This document shows, piece by piece, positions 24,492-35,822 of a stretch of 64,000 nt of DNA. The first letter of the stretch is position 1. The number at the start of each line of letters is the position of its first letter. The stretch is taken from contig JALCLH010000004.1 in assembly GCA_022647765.1 (NCBI GenBank), positions 186,001 to 250,000 on the forward strand. Reading direction: 5' to 3'. This DNA is from Acidipropionibacterium sp. (lineage in GTDB: Bacteria > Actinomycetota > Actinomycetes > Propionibacteriales > Propionibacteriaceae). Made by a program: the position numbers and the translations under genes. The notes under the pieces were generated by a model. It saw only the letters and a list, made by a program, of their open reading frames with translations, was not told the DNA's origin and did not search any database.

Positions 24492-27247
24492 TCAGGCGTC
24501 TCCCCCGGCATTGCCGGAGGCGCCCGCGTTGACGTTGAGCAGGTCGTACTTCTGCGCGGCCTGCAGCGCCCACTCGCCGGGCACCTCTCCCCTGGCGGCC
24601 AGCATCTGGAGCACCCGCACCGCGATCGAGGGGCCGTCGATGTGGAAGAACCGGCGCGCCGCCGCCCGGGTGTCCGAGAAGCCGAAGCCGTCGGCCCCCA
24701 GCGAGGCGTAGTCGCCGGGCACCCACTGGGCGATCTGGTCGGGCACCTGCCGCATGTAGTCGCTCACCGCGACCACCGGACCGGGCGCGTCGGCCAGCCG
24801 GGAGACCAGATAGGGGGTGCGGCGGGCTTCCTCGGGGTGCAGGAAGGCCTGCTCGTCGGCGTCCATCGCATCGCGGCGCAGCTCGGTCCAGGAGGTGACG
24901 CTCCACACATCGGCGACGATCCCGAAATCGGACTTGAGCAGCTCCTGGGCCTCCAGCGCCCACGGCACAGGCGACTCCCGAGGCGAGGATCTGGGCCCGC
25001 CTGGCGTCCTCGTTGACCCCCTCGAAGGATCCCGGGTGGACCAGGTGCATGCCTTTGACGATGCCCTCGGCGTCGACCCCCTCGGGCTCCTTGGGCTGGA
25101 CGATCGGCTCGTTGTAGACGGTGAGGTAGTACATCACCGACTCGTCGGCCGGGCCGTACATCCGCTGCAGCCCGGACTCGACGATGTGGGCGATCTCGTA
25201 GGCGTAGGCGGGGTCGTAGCTCACCACGGCCGGGTTGGTGGAGGCCAGCAGCGGCGACTGGCCGTCCATGTGCTGGGTGCCCTCGCCGGTCAGGGTGGTG
25301 CGTCCGGCGGTGCCGCCCAGGATGAACCCGCGGGTCATCTGGTCGGCGGCGGCCCAGAAGGAGTCGCCGGTGCGCTGGAAGCCGAACATCGAGTAGAAAA
25401 TGTAGACCGGCACCATCGCGACGCCCTGGGTCGAGTACGCCGTCCCGGCCGCGATGAAGGCCGCCGTGGAGCCGGCCTCGTTGATCCCGGTGTGCAGGAT
25501 CTGACCGTTGCGGGCCTCCCGGTAGCTGAGCATCAGCTCATGGTCGACCGGGGTGTAGTTCTGGCCGTGCGGGTTGTAGATCTTGATGGTCGGGAAGAAG
25601 GAGTCCATCCCGAAGGTGCGCGCCTCGTCGGGGATGATCGGCACCACCCGCGGGGCGAAGCTCTTGTCGCGCATCAGATCCTTGAGCAGCCGCACGAAGG
25701 CCATCGTGGTGGCCACCTGCTGCTTGCCCGATCCCCGCTTGACGCCGTCGTAGTGGCTCGCATCCGGCAGCGCCAGCGCCTTGTGGGCGGTGCGCCGCTC
25801 GGGGACGAAGCCGCCGAGGGTGCGACGCCGCTCCAGCAGGTACTCGATCCTCTCGTCGCCGGGCCCGGGGTTGTAGTAGGGCGCCCGGTACGGATCGGCC
25901 TCCAGCACGGCGTCCGAGATCGGGATGCCGAGCCGGTCCCGGAAGGCCTTGAGATCCTCCAGGTTCAGCTTCTTCATCTGGTGGGTGGCGTTGCGCCCGG
26001 CGAAGTGGGAACCCAGGTCGTAGCCCTTGATGGTGCAGGCGAGCACCACGGTGGGGGCGCCCTTGGTGTCGACGGCGGCCTTGTAGGCGGTGTACATCTT
26101 GCGGTAGTCGTGACCGCCGCGGCGCAGCGCCCAGATCTGATCGTCGCTCCACCCCTCGACCATCGCCAGGGTGCGCGGGTCGCGGCCGAAGAACTCGCGT
26201 CGGACATAGCCGCCGTCGTTGGCCTTGAAGGTCTGGTAGTCGCCGTCGCGGGTGTTGTTCATCAGGTCGACCAGGGCGCCGTCCTGGTCGGCGGCCAGCA
26301 GCGGATCCCAGCCCGAACCCCAGATCACCTTGATGACGTTCCAGCCGGCGCCGCGGAAGGTCGACTCCAGCTCCTGGACGATCTTGCCGTTGCCGCGCAC
26401 CGGCCCGTCGAGACGCTGCAGATTGCAGTTGATGACGAAGGTGAGGTTGTCCAGCTCCTCGTTCGCGGCGACCTGCAGGAATCCGCGGGACTCCGGCTCG
26501 TCCATCTCGCCGTCGCCGAGGAAGGCCCAGACGTGCTGGTCGGAGCAGTCCTTGACGCCGCGATTGGTGAGATACTTGTCGAAGGACGCCTGGTAGATCG
26601 CGTCCATCGGCCCCAGGCCCATCGAGACCGTCGGGAACTGCCAGAACTTCGGCAGCATCCGCGGGTGGGGGTAGGAGGGCAGGCCGTGCGGGGCGGCTGA
26701 CTTCTCCTGACGGAAACCGTCCAGATCGGCCTCGCTCATCCTCCCCTCGAGGAAGGCGCGGGCGTACATGCCGGGAGCGGCGTGGCCCTGGAAGAACACC
26801 TGGTCGCCGCCTCCGGGGGCGTCCTGACCGCGCCAGAAGTGGTTCATGCCGACTTCGTAGAGGGTCACCGCCGAGGCATAGGTGGAGATGTGCCCGCCGA
26901 CGCCGACTCCCGGGCGCTGCGCCCGCTGCACGGTGATCGCGGCGTTCCAGCGCAGCAGCCGGCGGATGTCGTGCTCCAGCTGCTCGTCTCCCGGATAGGG
27001 GGCCTCGTCGTCCGCCGAGATGGTGTTGATGTAATCGGTGGAGGTCAGCGCGGCCACGTCGAGCTTGCTGCGGCTGCGGGCGTGCTCCAGCAGCCTCAGC
27101 AGCACCGTGCGCGCCCGGCCCTCGCCATCGGCCCGGACCATCGCGTCGAGCGACTGGAGCCACTCGCGGGTCTCCTCGGGATCGACGTCTGGCAGGGTGG
27201 TCGGGCAGGCCGTTCAGGACGGGTCCGAGTTCTTCGCGTGGGATCAC
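24492..27247 (-). CDS. aceE: pyruvate dehydrogenase (acetyl-transferring) E1, homodimeric type; frame breaks near 24970 and 27195
   Basis: STDYINTI...[57 protein letters not shown]. Confidence 0.95.
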
Positions 27248-27397
27248 GCCGGGTCCTTTCTCATCGACGGTGACGCGGGACCTGGGTCTCCGGTCGGCAT
27301 GACACAAGACATTGTGGACCCGCACGCCACAAAAATCACGGCTCCCCGGCGGATGTTCTCGCTAGGCTCGAAGCCGACATCCAGAGGGGAGACGCCC

Positions 27398-28639
27398 GTG
27401 GCATCCAGGAGTTCCCAGGCCAACGAGGAGGCGCGCCGGGCAGGCATGTCCAGCACCGGCCGCACCATCGTCTCCTCCGACCGTACCCGAAGAGCGATGG
27501 CCAAACGGCTCGCTTCGCGCACCTCGACCATGACGACGGCGACGCTGGCCGAGATGTCGGCCCGGCACTCCTGGTTCCGCGAGCTGTCGGCCGACGACCG
27601 GTCGTGGATCTCGATCGTGGCCCGCAGCGGCATCGACGGGTTCGTCCGCTGGTTCGCCGACGACGAGGCCGAGCCGTACTCCCCCACCGACGTCTTCGAC
27701 GTCGCTCCGCGCTCGATGACCCGCAAGATCTCGCTGCACCAGACCGTCGACCTGGTGCGCACCACCATCGACGTCGTGGAGGACCAGATCTCCAAGATGC
27801 CGCGCGGGGACCGCCAGGTGCTGGCCGAGGCGATCGTGCACTACTCCCGGGAGGTGGCCTTCGCCGCCGCCGAGGTCTACGCCCGGGCCGCCGAGCAGCG
27901 CGGCACCTGGGACGAGCGGCTCGAGTCCCTGGTGGTCGACGCCATCGTGCGCGCCGACACCGACGCCGACCAGCTGGTCTCCCGCGCCTCCACCCTGGGC
28001 TGGCGGCGCGGCAACAGCCTGTGCGTGCTGGTCGGCCCCTGCCGCCGGAGCCAGACCCTGTCCGGGCTGCGGCACGCCGGCGAGCGGATGGGGCTCAGCG
28101 TGCTGGCGGCGGTGCAGAGCGACAAGGTGGTGGCGGTGCTGTCTGGGGAGGCGGTGGCCGACGACGCCGCGGCCCTGGCGACCGCGACCGCCCTGGCCGA
28201 GCATCTCGGCGAGGGACCGGTGGTGATCGGCCCGGTGGTCCAGGACATGGTGGACGCCCCCGCCTCCGCCCGCGCGGCGCTGTCGGGAGCCGGGGTGGCG
28301 GCCGGCTGGCCGGAGGGCCCCCGGGTGCTGTCGAGCCTGGACCTGCTGCCCGAGCGGGCCCTGTCGGGGGATCGGGAGGCGGTCGCCTGGCTGGTCGAGC
28401 AGGTCTACCGGCCGCTGGCCGAGTCCACCGGGGACCTGCTGGACACCACGGTCTCCTTCCTGGACCACGGCTGCTCGGTGGAGGGCACCGGACGCGCGAT
28501 GTACATCCACCCCAACACGGTCCGGTACCGCCTCAAGCGGATCCAGGACGTCTCCGGGTACTCGCCGTCGGCCCCGCGGGAGGCCTATCTGCTCCACCTG
28601 GCGATCACCCTGGGCCGGCTGGCCGGTCAGGGGGCGTGA
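27398..28639 (+). CDS. PucR-type helix-turn-helix regulator, FasR-like
   Basis: C-terminal STGDLLDTTVSFLDHGCSVEGTGRAMYIHPNTVRYRLKRIQDVSGYSPSAPREAYLLHLAITLGRL; lies upstream of fabD-fabH-acpP-fabF as in Streptomyces. Confidence 0.8.
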   Translation: MASRSSQANEEARRAGMSSTGRTIVSSDRTRRAMAKRLASRTSTMTTATLAEMSARHSWFRELSADDRSWISIVARSGIDGFVRWFADDEAEPYSPTDVFDVAPRSMTRKISLHQTVDLVRTTIDVVEDQISKMPRGDRQVLAEAIVHYSREVAFAAAEVYARAAEQRGTWDERLESLVVDAIVRADTDADQLVSRASTLGWRRGNSLCVLVGPCRRSQTLSGLRHAGERMGLSVLAAVQSDKVVAVLSGEAVADDAAALATATALAEHLGEGPVVIGPVVQDMVDAPASARAALSGAGVAAGWPEGPRVLSSLDLLPERALSGDREAVAWLVEQVYRPLAESTGDLLDTTVSFLDHGCSVEGTGRAMYIHPNTVRYRLKRIQDVSGYSPSAPREAYLLHLAITLGRLAGQGA

Positions 28640-28667
28640 GACCGCCGCGACGCCATAGGGTGGCGCC

Positions 28668-29012
28668 ATGAACCTGATGATCCCGGTGCGCCCGGACGGA
28701 ACAGTTGAGCCGCGGTTCGGCAAGGCGCCGATGGTGGCGGTCGCCACGGTCGGTGAGGACGGCTCGATCCAGCAGTGGGACACCTTCCAGGTGGGCTGGG
28801 ACGAGCTCCACGATCTGGGCACCGAGGGGTCCCATCACGCCCGGATCGTCACCTTCCTGCGCGAGCACGAGGTGGACGCCGTCGTGGCGACCCATGTCGG
28901 GCCGGGGATGCAGCGCACCCTCACCTCGATGGGGCTGCCGATGCTGCTGGCCACTCTCCCGGACGCCAAGGCCTCGGTGAGCGCCGCGGTGACCCGGGCG
29001 GGCGGCCGCTGA
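28668..29012 (+). CDS. NifB/NifX-like (dinitrogenase Fe-Mo cofactor biosynthesis fold) protein
   Basis: MNLMIPVRPDGTVEPRFGKAPMVAVATV...HHARIVTFLREHEVDAVVATHVGPGMQRTLTSMGL. Confidence 0.65.
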   Translation: MNLMIPVRPDGTVEPRFGKAPMVAVATVGEDGSIQQWDTFQVGWDELHDLGTEGSHHARIVTFLREHEVDAVVATHVGPGMQRTLTSMGLPMLLATLPDAKASVSAAVTRAGGR

Positions 29013-29921
29013 TGCGCATCGCGGTGATCGGGGCCGGGGCGATCGGCGGGTTCTACGGGGCCCGGTTGGCGGCGTCCGGCCAGGACGTCGTCTTCCTGGC
29101 CCGCGGCGCCACCCTGGCGGCGCTGCGCGCCAACGGGCTGCGGCTGACCGGCGCCGAGCAGCTCAGCCTGCCGGTGCGCGCCACCGACGATGCGGGCGAG
29201 GTGGGCCCGGTCGACGTCGTGCTGGTCTGCACCAAGACCTTCCAGGTGGCCGGGGCCGCCGCCGACTACCTGCCCGGCCTGATGGGCCCCGAGACCCTCG
29301 TGGTCTCCACCCAGAACGGCGTCCAGGCCCCCTACGTGCTGGCCGATGCGGTCGGCCGCGAGCACGTCGTCCCCCGGCGTCTGCCGGGTCTGGACCAGGA
29401 TCTCCGAACCGGGGGTGATCGACCTCATGGGAGGCCCGCAGAGCCTCATCGTCGGCACCTGGACCGACGCCGTCACCCCCACCCTGAGCGCCCTGCGGCA
29501 GGCCCTGCGCGACGCCGGGGTGCGCACCACCGACTGCTCCGACATCTGGACCGAGCTGTGGACCAAGGTGATCCACGTCGTGCCCCAGGGGGCGGTCGGC
29601 GCCCTGCTGGACGCCCCTCTGGGCGATCTGCTGGACCGGCACCTGCCGATCTACCGGCGGTGCATGGAGGAGACGGCGGCGGTGGCCCGGGCCCACGGCG
29701 CGCGGCTTCCCGACGACATCGTCGAGCAGACCCTGGCCTTCCTGTCCACCCAGGATCCGGCGTCCACCACCTCCTTCCAGCGCGACATCGCCGCCGGGCG
29801 GCCCAGCGAGCTGGAGGCCCAGGTGGGGGCGATCCCGGCGCTGGGCGACGAGGCCGGCGTCGACACCCCGTTCTGCGACCTCATCACCGAGACCCTGCGA
29901 ACGCGCGCCGAACGACGCTAG
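29012..29921 (+). CDS. 2-dehydropantoate 2-reductase family protein, frame break near 29380
   Basis: MRIAVIGAGAIGGFYGARLAASGQDVVFLARG...VVSTQNGVQAPYVLAD | RVWTRISEPGVIDLMGGPQ. Confidence 0.85.
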
Positions 29922-30070
29922 CGCGCCCCCTTCCGTCCAGGATCGACAACCATTTGGGCCCGGAGGCCGTCTGCGGCCCTACCCCGTTGTCGACTTCCCA
30001 CAACGGGCGTCACGGGTATTTCGTACCTGCGCACATCGCACGGCGTCCCGGGATGGGGAAGGGTGGAACC

Positions 30071-31006
30071 ATGCTTGCAATCGTCGCGCCAGGTCAGGGT
30101 GCCCAGAAACCCGGACTCCTCACCGCCTGGCTGAAGGATCCCGCATTCGCGGCCCATCTGGCCTGGTTGTCCGCTGTCGCCGACATCGACCTGTCGGCCC
30201 ACGGCACCGTCTCCGACGAGGCGACCATCAAGGACACCGCGGTGGCCCAGCCCCTGCTGGTGGCCTCCGCCCTGGCCACCGGCTGGGCGGTCTCCGAGGA
30301 CCTGTTCTCCCGCGCCGACCTGCTGGCCGGTCACTCGGTCGGTGAGATCGCCGCCGGCGCCGCCGCCGGGGCCTTCTCCCCGGAGGCCGCGATGGTGCTG
30401 GTGCGTGAGCGCGGACGCGCGATGGCCGAGGCCGCCGCAGCCTCCGAGACGTCGATGACCGCCGTGATCGGCGGCCAGCCCGAGGAGGTACTGGCGGGGA
30501 TCGACGCCGCCGGCCTCACCCCGGCCAACTACAACGGCAAGGGCCAGATCGTGGCCGGCGGCACGGTCGAGCAGCTGGCCGCCTTCGCGGAGAACCCGCC
30601 GGCCCGCACCCGGCTGTTCCCGCTGGCCGTGGCGGGCGCCTTCCACACCGTGCACATGGAGCCGGCGGTCCGGCACCTGGGCGAGGTGGCCGCGGCGATG
30701 CCGACCGGGACGCCGGGCACCGCCCTGCTGTCGAACCTGGACGGCGCCGTGGTCGATGACGGCCGCGCCTTCGCCGACCGCCTGGTGCGCCAGGTGGCCC
30801 ACCCGGTGCGCTGGGACCTGTGCATGGACACGATGGCCGAGCGGGGCGTCACCGGGCTGATGGAGCTCACCCCGGCCGGGACCCTCACCGGTATCGCCAA
30901 GCGCAATCTCAAGGGCGTGGAGTTGTTCAACCTCAACACGCCCGACCAGCTCGACGACGCCCGCGCGTTCGTCGAGAAGCATTCCAGCAAGACCGCGGAG
31001 GTCTGA
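30071..31006 (+). CDS. fabD: malonyl CoA-ACP transacylase
   Basis: [21 protein letters not shown]...[18 protein letters not shown]. Confidence 0.93.
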   Translation: MLAIVAPGQGAQKPGLLTAWLKDPAFAAHLAWLSAVADIDLSAHGTVSDEATIKDTAVAQPLLVASALATGWAVSEDLFSRADLLAGHSVGEIAAGAAAGAFSPEAAMVLVRERGRAMAEAAAASETSMTAVIGGQPEEVLAGIDAAGLTPANYNGKGQIVAGGTVEQLAAFAENPPARTRLFPLAVAGAFHTVHMEPAVRHLGEVAAAMPTGTPGTALLSNLDGAVVDDGRAFADRLVRQVAHPVRWDLCMDTMAERGVTGLMELTPAGTLTGIAKRNLKGVELFNLNTPDQLDDARAFVEKHSSKTAEV

Positions 31007-32019
31007 TGTCGTTGTCCACCCGTCCCCAGATCGTTCAGGCGCAGGGATCGCCCAGCTCGCGCATCCTGGCCACCGGCCATGTGCGCGGCTCGCGCGTCGT
31101 CTCCAACGAGGAGATGTGCACGATGATCGACTCCACCCCGGAGTGGATCGAGCAGCGCACCGGCATCAAGGAGCGCCGCTGGGCGACCGAGGAGGAGACG
31201 CCGCGCTCGATGGCCGTCGAGGCCGGCCGCAAGGCCCTGGCCAAGCTCGGGCTGAGCGGGTCCGATGTGGACGCGGTCATCTGCGCCACGGTCTCCCACC
31301 ACCGGCCCTCCCCCTCGCTGGCCACCTATGTGGCCCACGACCTGGGCGCCTTCACCGCGGCCGCCTTCGACACCAACGCCGCCTGCGCCGGGTTCTGCTA
31401 CTCGCTGAACCTGGCCGACGCGATGATCCGCAACGGCTCCGCCGCCACCGTCCTGGTGATCGGCGTCGAGAAGCTGTCGGAGATGATCAACATCGCAGAC
31501 CGCGGCACCGCCTTCCTGTTCTCGGACGGCGCCGGCGCCGCCGTCGTCGGCCGCTCGGAGTCCGTCGGGGTCGGTCCCGCGGTCTGGGGCACTGCCTCCG
31601 ACCAGGTCGAGACCATCGAGATCGAGGACTGGAGCCAGGTCGCCGGCCACCCCGAGCAGAATCATCCGCTCATCGCGATGGACGGCCGCGCGGTGTACAA
31701 GTGGGCGATGACCACGGTGACGGCGAAGGCCGCCGAGGCGATCGAGAAGGCCGGGATCACCCCCGCCGATCTGGACGTGTTCATCCCCCACCAGGCCAAC
31801 GACCGCATCACCGATGCCCTGCTGCGCCACCTCAAGCTGCCCGAGTCGGTGACCGTGTGTCACGACATCGCCGACATGGGCAACACCTCGGCGGCCTCGA
31901 TCCCGATCGCCATCGACCGGATGCTGGAGCGCGGCCAGGCCCACAGCGGCGACCTCGCCCTCATCATCGGATTCGGCGCCGGGCTGGTGTACGCCGGCCA
32001 GGTGATCGTGCTTCCCTGA
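31006..32019 (+). CDS. fabH: beta-ketoacyl-ACP synthase III
   Basis: [49 protein letters not shown]. Confidence 0.95.
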   Translation: MSLSTRPQIVQAQGSPSSRILATGHVRGSRVVSNEEMCTMIDSTPEWIEQRTGIKERRWATEEETPRSMAVEAGRKALAKLGLSGSDVDAVICATVSHHRPSPSLATYVAHDLGAFTAAAFDTNAACAGFCYSLNLADAMIRNGSAATVLVIGVEKLSEMINIADRGTAFLFSDGAGAAVVGRSESVGVGPAVWGTASDQVETIEIEDWSQVAGHPEQNHPLIAMDGRAVYKWAMTTVTAKAAEAIEKAGITPADLDVFIPHQANDRITDALLRHLKLPESVTVCHDIADMGNTSAASIPIAIDRMLERGQAHSGDLALIIGFGAGLVYAGQVIVLP

Positions 32020-32143
32020 GACACATTCCGGCCGGACCGTCTATTCTCCTTCAGGCTGCTTCATCCAGCAGACCTGCTTTCCCATCAAGCCGCACCACAC
32101 AACCAGTTCGCTGAACAGCTCACTACATAAAGGAACATCAATC

Positions 32144-32389
32144 ATGGCTGACAATGCTCAGATCCTCTCCGACATCGCCGACATCGTCAACGACATCACC
32201 GGCGTCGACCAGGCCGAGGTGACCCCCGAGAAGTCCTTCATCGACGACCTGGACGTCGACTCGCTGTCGATGGTCGAGATCGTCTACGCCTGCGAGGAGA
32301 AGTTCGGCATCGAGATCCCCGACGACAAGTCCAAGGACCTCAAGACCGTCGGCGACGCGATCAACTTCGTCACCGCCGCCAAGGCCTGA
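32144..32389 (+). CDS. acpP: acyl carrier protein
   Basis: SFIDDLDVDSLSMVEIVYACEEKFGIEIPDD. Confidence 0.95.
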   Translation: MADNAQILSDIADIVNDITGVDQAEVTPEKSFIDDLDVDSLSMVEIVYACEEKFGIEIPDDKSKDLKTVGDAINFVTAAKA

Positions 32390-32464
32390 GTTCTTCGGCT
32401 CGGTCGCACCATCAGTTTCCGCACCATCAGTATTTCGGCGCAATCAATCCATCAGGAGAGACCC

Positions 32465-33740
32465 ATGAGTGACGTCGTCATCACCGGCTTCGGAGCCACC
32501 ACCCCGCTTGGGGGCGACGCCCCGAGCACCTGGGAAGGGCTGGTGGCCGGCCGCAACGGCGTCCACACCCTCACCGAGGACTGGGTCGAGGGCCTTCCGG
32601 TGCGGTTCGCCGCACAGGTCGTCGACGAGCCGACAAACCACATCCCGCACCCCAAGGCCCGCCGGATGGATCGCAGCTCCCAGCTGGCGATGGTGGCCGC
32701 CCAGGAGGCCTGGGCGGACGCCGGTCTGGAACTTCCGCACGACGCCGACGGCGATCTTGTCGACAACGGGATCGATCCGGAGCGCCTGGTGGTGTGCTGC
32801 GCCACCGGTATCGGCGGCCTGCACTCCCTGCTGGGGCAGTGGGACATCCAGAAGGATCGCGGTTTCCGGCGGGTGAGCCCGTTCACCATCCCGATGCTGA
32901 TGGCCAACGCTCCGGCCGCCAATATCGGGCTGCTGGTCAACGCCAAGGCCGGGGTGCACACCCCCGTGTCGGCCTGCGCCTCGTCGTCGGAGGCCATCTC
33001 GCTGGGGCTGGACCAGATCAATCTGGGCCGGGCCGATATCGCGGTGGTGGGCGGCACCGAGGCGGTCATCCATCCGCTGCCGCTGGCGGCCTTCTCCCAG
33101 ATGCAGGCGCTGTCGAAGCGCAATGACGATCCGGAGCATGCGTCGCGGCCGTGGGACACCGACCGGGACGGCTTCGTGCTGGGCGAGGGCGCTGCGGTGA
33201 TGGTCATCGAGACTCTCGAGCACGCCCGGGCGCGCGGCGCGAAGATCTACGGCACGCTGGCCGGGGGCCGGCATCTCGGCGGACTCCCACGACCTCGTCC
33301 AGCCCGACCCGACCGGTGCCGGGCAGGCGTCCGCGATGCGCAAGGCGCTGGTGGCCGCCGGCCTGTCGCCGGCCGACATCAATCACGTCAATGCCCATGC
33401 CACCTCGACCCCGCAGGGCGACATCGCTGAGGCCCACTCGATCCGCAGCACCCTTGGGGACGCCGCCGATCAGGTCCTGGTCAACGGCACCAAGTCGATG
33501 ACCGGACACCTGCTGGGCGGTGCGGGGGCGTTGGAGTCCTACGCGTCGGTGATGGCCCTGCTCACGCGCAAGGTGCCCGGCACGATCAATGTGGAGCACC
33601 TGGAGGAGGACCTTCCGGTCAACGTGGTCCGCCAGACCACCGAGTTGCCGGCCGGTGACCTGGCGGCCCTCAACAACTCCTTCGGCTTCGGCGGCCACAA
33701 TGTGACCCTGGCGTTCACCAACGCCAACTCGACCCGCTGA
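32465..33740 (+). CDS. fabF: beta-ketoacyl-ACP synthase II, frame break near 33275
   Basis: VVITGFGATTPLGGDAPSTWEGLVAGRNGV; TPVSACASSSEAI; continues in another frame as NHVNAHATSTPQGD...NNSFGFGGHN; extra G in GCCGGGGGCCGGC. Confidence 0.95.
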
Positions 33741-33750
33741 TTGTCCGTCG

Positions 33751-33796
33751 CACGCGCAGGTGCCCCCGTCCGATGGGACGGGGGCACCTGCGCGTG
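33751..33796. terminator. 46-nt perfect hairpin 3' of fabF
   Basis: CACGCGCAGGTGCCCCCGTCC-GATG-GGACGGGGGCACCTGCGCGTG, 21-bp perfect stem, 4-nt loop, 10 bp after the fabF stop. Confidence 0.7.
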
Positions 33797-33963
33797 TGCG
33801 CGCCTTGAAGAGTCGGGTAGCTGCGCGACTGGTTCTCCCGGGCGACGCTGCATCACAATTCCATCACGATCGCCACAACGGCGGCCGTGACCGTACGCAC
33901 AGGTTAGTCTCAACCTATAAAGGACACCATGACATCGACGGATGCCATCAGCAAGGGACTGTC

Positions 33964-34614
33964 ATGACCGCACACTCATTTAGCCGTCGCAGCCTGCTCT
34001 ACGGCGTGGCCCTTGCCGCATTGGCCGGATGCGCTGGTAAGGGGGAGGGCGACCGATCAGCCAGTACCAGCGCAACCTCCGATAGTTCTGGTAGCAGTCA
34101 CTCGGGCCCCACATACGACTCGGTAGACAGCATAGGGGCGGTTAGCAACTCTGTTATTGTTGGTCGATTCACAACCTTTGACAAGGCAGTCGACGACGGC
34201 GGAGATCCCAACGGGGACGTCAAGCTTCCAATGCGAATCGGCACATTCAAGGTTGATCAGTCTGGCTCCGAGTTGCCCCCGGAAGTTCAAGTGGCCCTTC
34301 CTGTCTCAGGAGAAGGAGATGAGGACGATCCTCTTCTCGGAAAACTCAACGGAGTCAAGACTGGTACTACTTATCTATTCTTCGGCGAGAAGGTAGCAAA
34401 GAGCGAGAGAGGAGGCCTCCAACAATACGGGGATCTCTACAATATCGTGGGCCACGCCGATGGTATTTTTGAAGTTGATGGCGAGAAGGCAACTCCCGTT
34501 GGCCCCGGCATCCCTCGCACATCAGCACAGGTGAATACCAAGACCGCCACAAATTCAACCAAGTCTCAGACGTATTTGTTGGATGATCTTCTGAGGATCA
34601 AGACTAAGTCTTGA
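33964..34614 (+). CDS. putative lipoprotein, unknown function
   Basis: MTAHSFSRRSLLYGVALAALAGCAGKGEGDRSAS, SRR-signal with lipobox LAGC; visibly lower GC than neighbours. Confidence 0.65.
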   Translation: MTAHSFSRRSLLYGVALAALAGCAGKGEGDRSASTSATSDSSGSSHSGPTYDSVDSIGAVSNSVIVGRFTTFDKAVDDGGDPNGDVKLPMRIGTFKVDQSGSELPPEVQVALPVSGEGDEDDPLLGKLNGVKTGTTYLFFGEKVAKSERGGLQQYGDLYNIVGHADGIFEVDGEKATPVGPGIPRTSAQVNTKTATNSTKSQTYLLDDLLRIKTKS

Positions 34615-34760
34615 CGCAGATCGGCGATCTCAGCCCGCAGATTGATCCCCTCGCGGCAGGCCTCGGCTCATTCTCGTCACACAGCGCTCTGATGTCCCCG
34701 TCCCTGTGAGGACGGGGACACAAGGATCATTGAGCATCAACGGTTGGTGGGATCTATGAG

Positions 34761-35019
34761 TTATCGGTCGTAGACCTCGCGACGATGGCCGAGAGTCCAC
34801 CACGACGACAAGCAGCCTGCTGTCTTCGACGGTATAGATCACCCAGTAATTGCCGACACGGATTCGAAGCCCATCACGACCTTTCAGAGCTTTCGCTCCC
34901 GGCGGCTGAGGGTCGACCGCGAGAAGGGTGATGGCGCCGTGGATGCGGGCCTGGTCCTGACGGTCGATCTTCTTCAGCGCGCGCAGGGCGGCGGGGCGTA
35001 CCTCGATGTCATATGACAT
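34761..35019 (-). CDS. RelE/ParE-family toxin, apparent frame break near 34788
   Basis: MSYDIEVRPAALRALKKIDRQDQARIHGAITLL...LKGRDGLRIRVGNYWVIYTVEDSRLLVVVV; the canonical C-terminus TLGHRREVYDR* is present in the adjacent frame. Confidence 0.8.
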
Positions 35020-35027
35020 GGTCCGGT

Positions 35028-35273
35028 TCACCAGCCCAGGTCTGCCTTGACCTGATCCCATGGAATGTTCGGGTCTTCCTCCGCCATAGCGGCGTCAAAG
35101 GCGGCGATATCGTCTACTTCTTCTGCCGCCTCCACGAGACGGTTGTACTCAGCCGCAGAAATGACGACCGCCTGAGCCTCCCCGCGGCGCTCGATGATGA
35201 CCGGCTCACGCTGGGCGGGCTGGATGACGGCAGCGAAGCTCTTGCGGGCTTCGGAAGCGGTGACCGTAGACAT
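35028..35273 (-). CDS. Phd/YefM-family antitoxin
   Basis: MSTVTASEARKSFAAVIQPAQREPVIIERRGEAQAVVISAAEYNRLVE; 9 bp upstream of the toxin start. Confidence 0.85.
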   Translation of the reverse strand: MSTVTASEARKSFAAVIQPAQREPVIIERRGEAQAVVISAAEYNRLVEAAEEVDDIAAFDAAMAEEDPNIPWDQVKADLGW

Positions 35274-35327
35274 GCTTGAATTGCACAAGATTGAGGCAGG
35301 ACTGTACATCAGACGACCTCCCGTTCG

Positions 35328-35822
35328 TCAGATCAGATCGAGATGCATGTCGTAGTTGGGGAGGTTCTGACCCCGTATCCAGTTCTGTTCGTTCACTCGG
35401 TCGACCACAAAACCGAGCCTCTCGAACACCGGCCGGGCGGTTCTACTCGCGTGCGTGTGCACGCGGCTGAGACCCAGATCTTCGGCTTGAGCGATCACCC
35501 GCTGCACCAGAAGGCGGGCCGCTCCACGGCATCCCCAATCGGGATGGACGAACAACATGTCGAGCAATCCCTCATCAGTGACGTCGACGAACCCCACTAC
35601 GACTTCGTTCTCGACGGCGACGAAGGTGTGGGAACCGAGCCGCCGCCGTCGCCATTCCGTGAGATTGATCGAATCGGGAGCCCATGCGACAACCTGTTCA
35701 GGAGAGTAGTCCGCCACCGCCGTCTCGCGTACTGCAGCGTAGAACACATTCCATGTCGCGAGCGTGTCCCGAGCACCGAATCGGCGCACCACAATAGCAG
35801 CTGACTGACTACTCATCGTCAT
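35328..35822 (-). CDS. GNAT family N-acetyltransferase
   Basis: VVGFVDVTDEGLLDMLFVHPDWGCRGAARLLVQRVIAQAEDLGLSRVHTHASRTARPVFERLGF. Confidence 0.85.
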   Translation of the reverse strand: MTMSSQSAAIVVRRFGARDTLATWNVFYAAVRETAVADYSPEQVVAWAPDSINLTEWRRRRLGSHTFVAVENEVVVGFVDVTDEGLLDMLFVHPDWGCRGAARLLVQRVIAQAEDLGLSRVHTHASRTARPVFERLGFVVDRVNEQNWIRGQNLPNYDMHLDLI

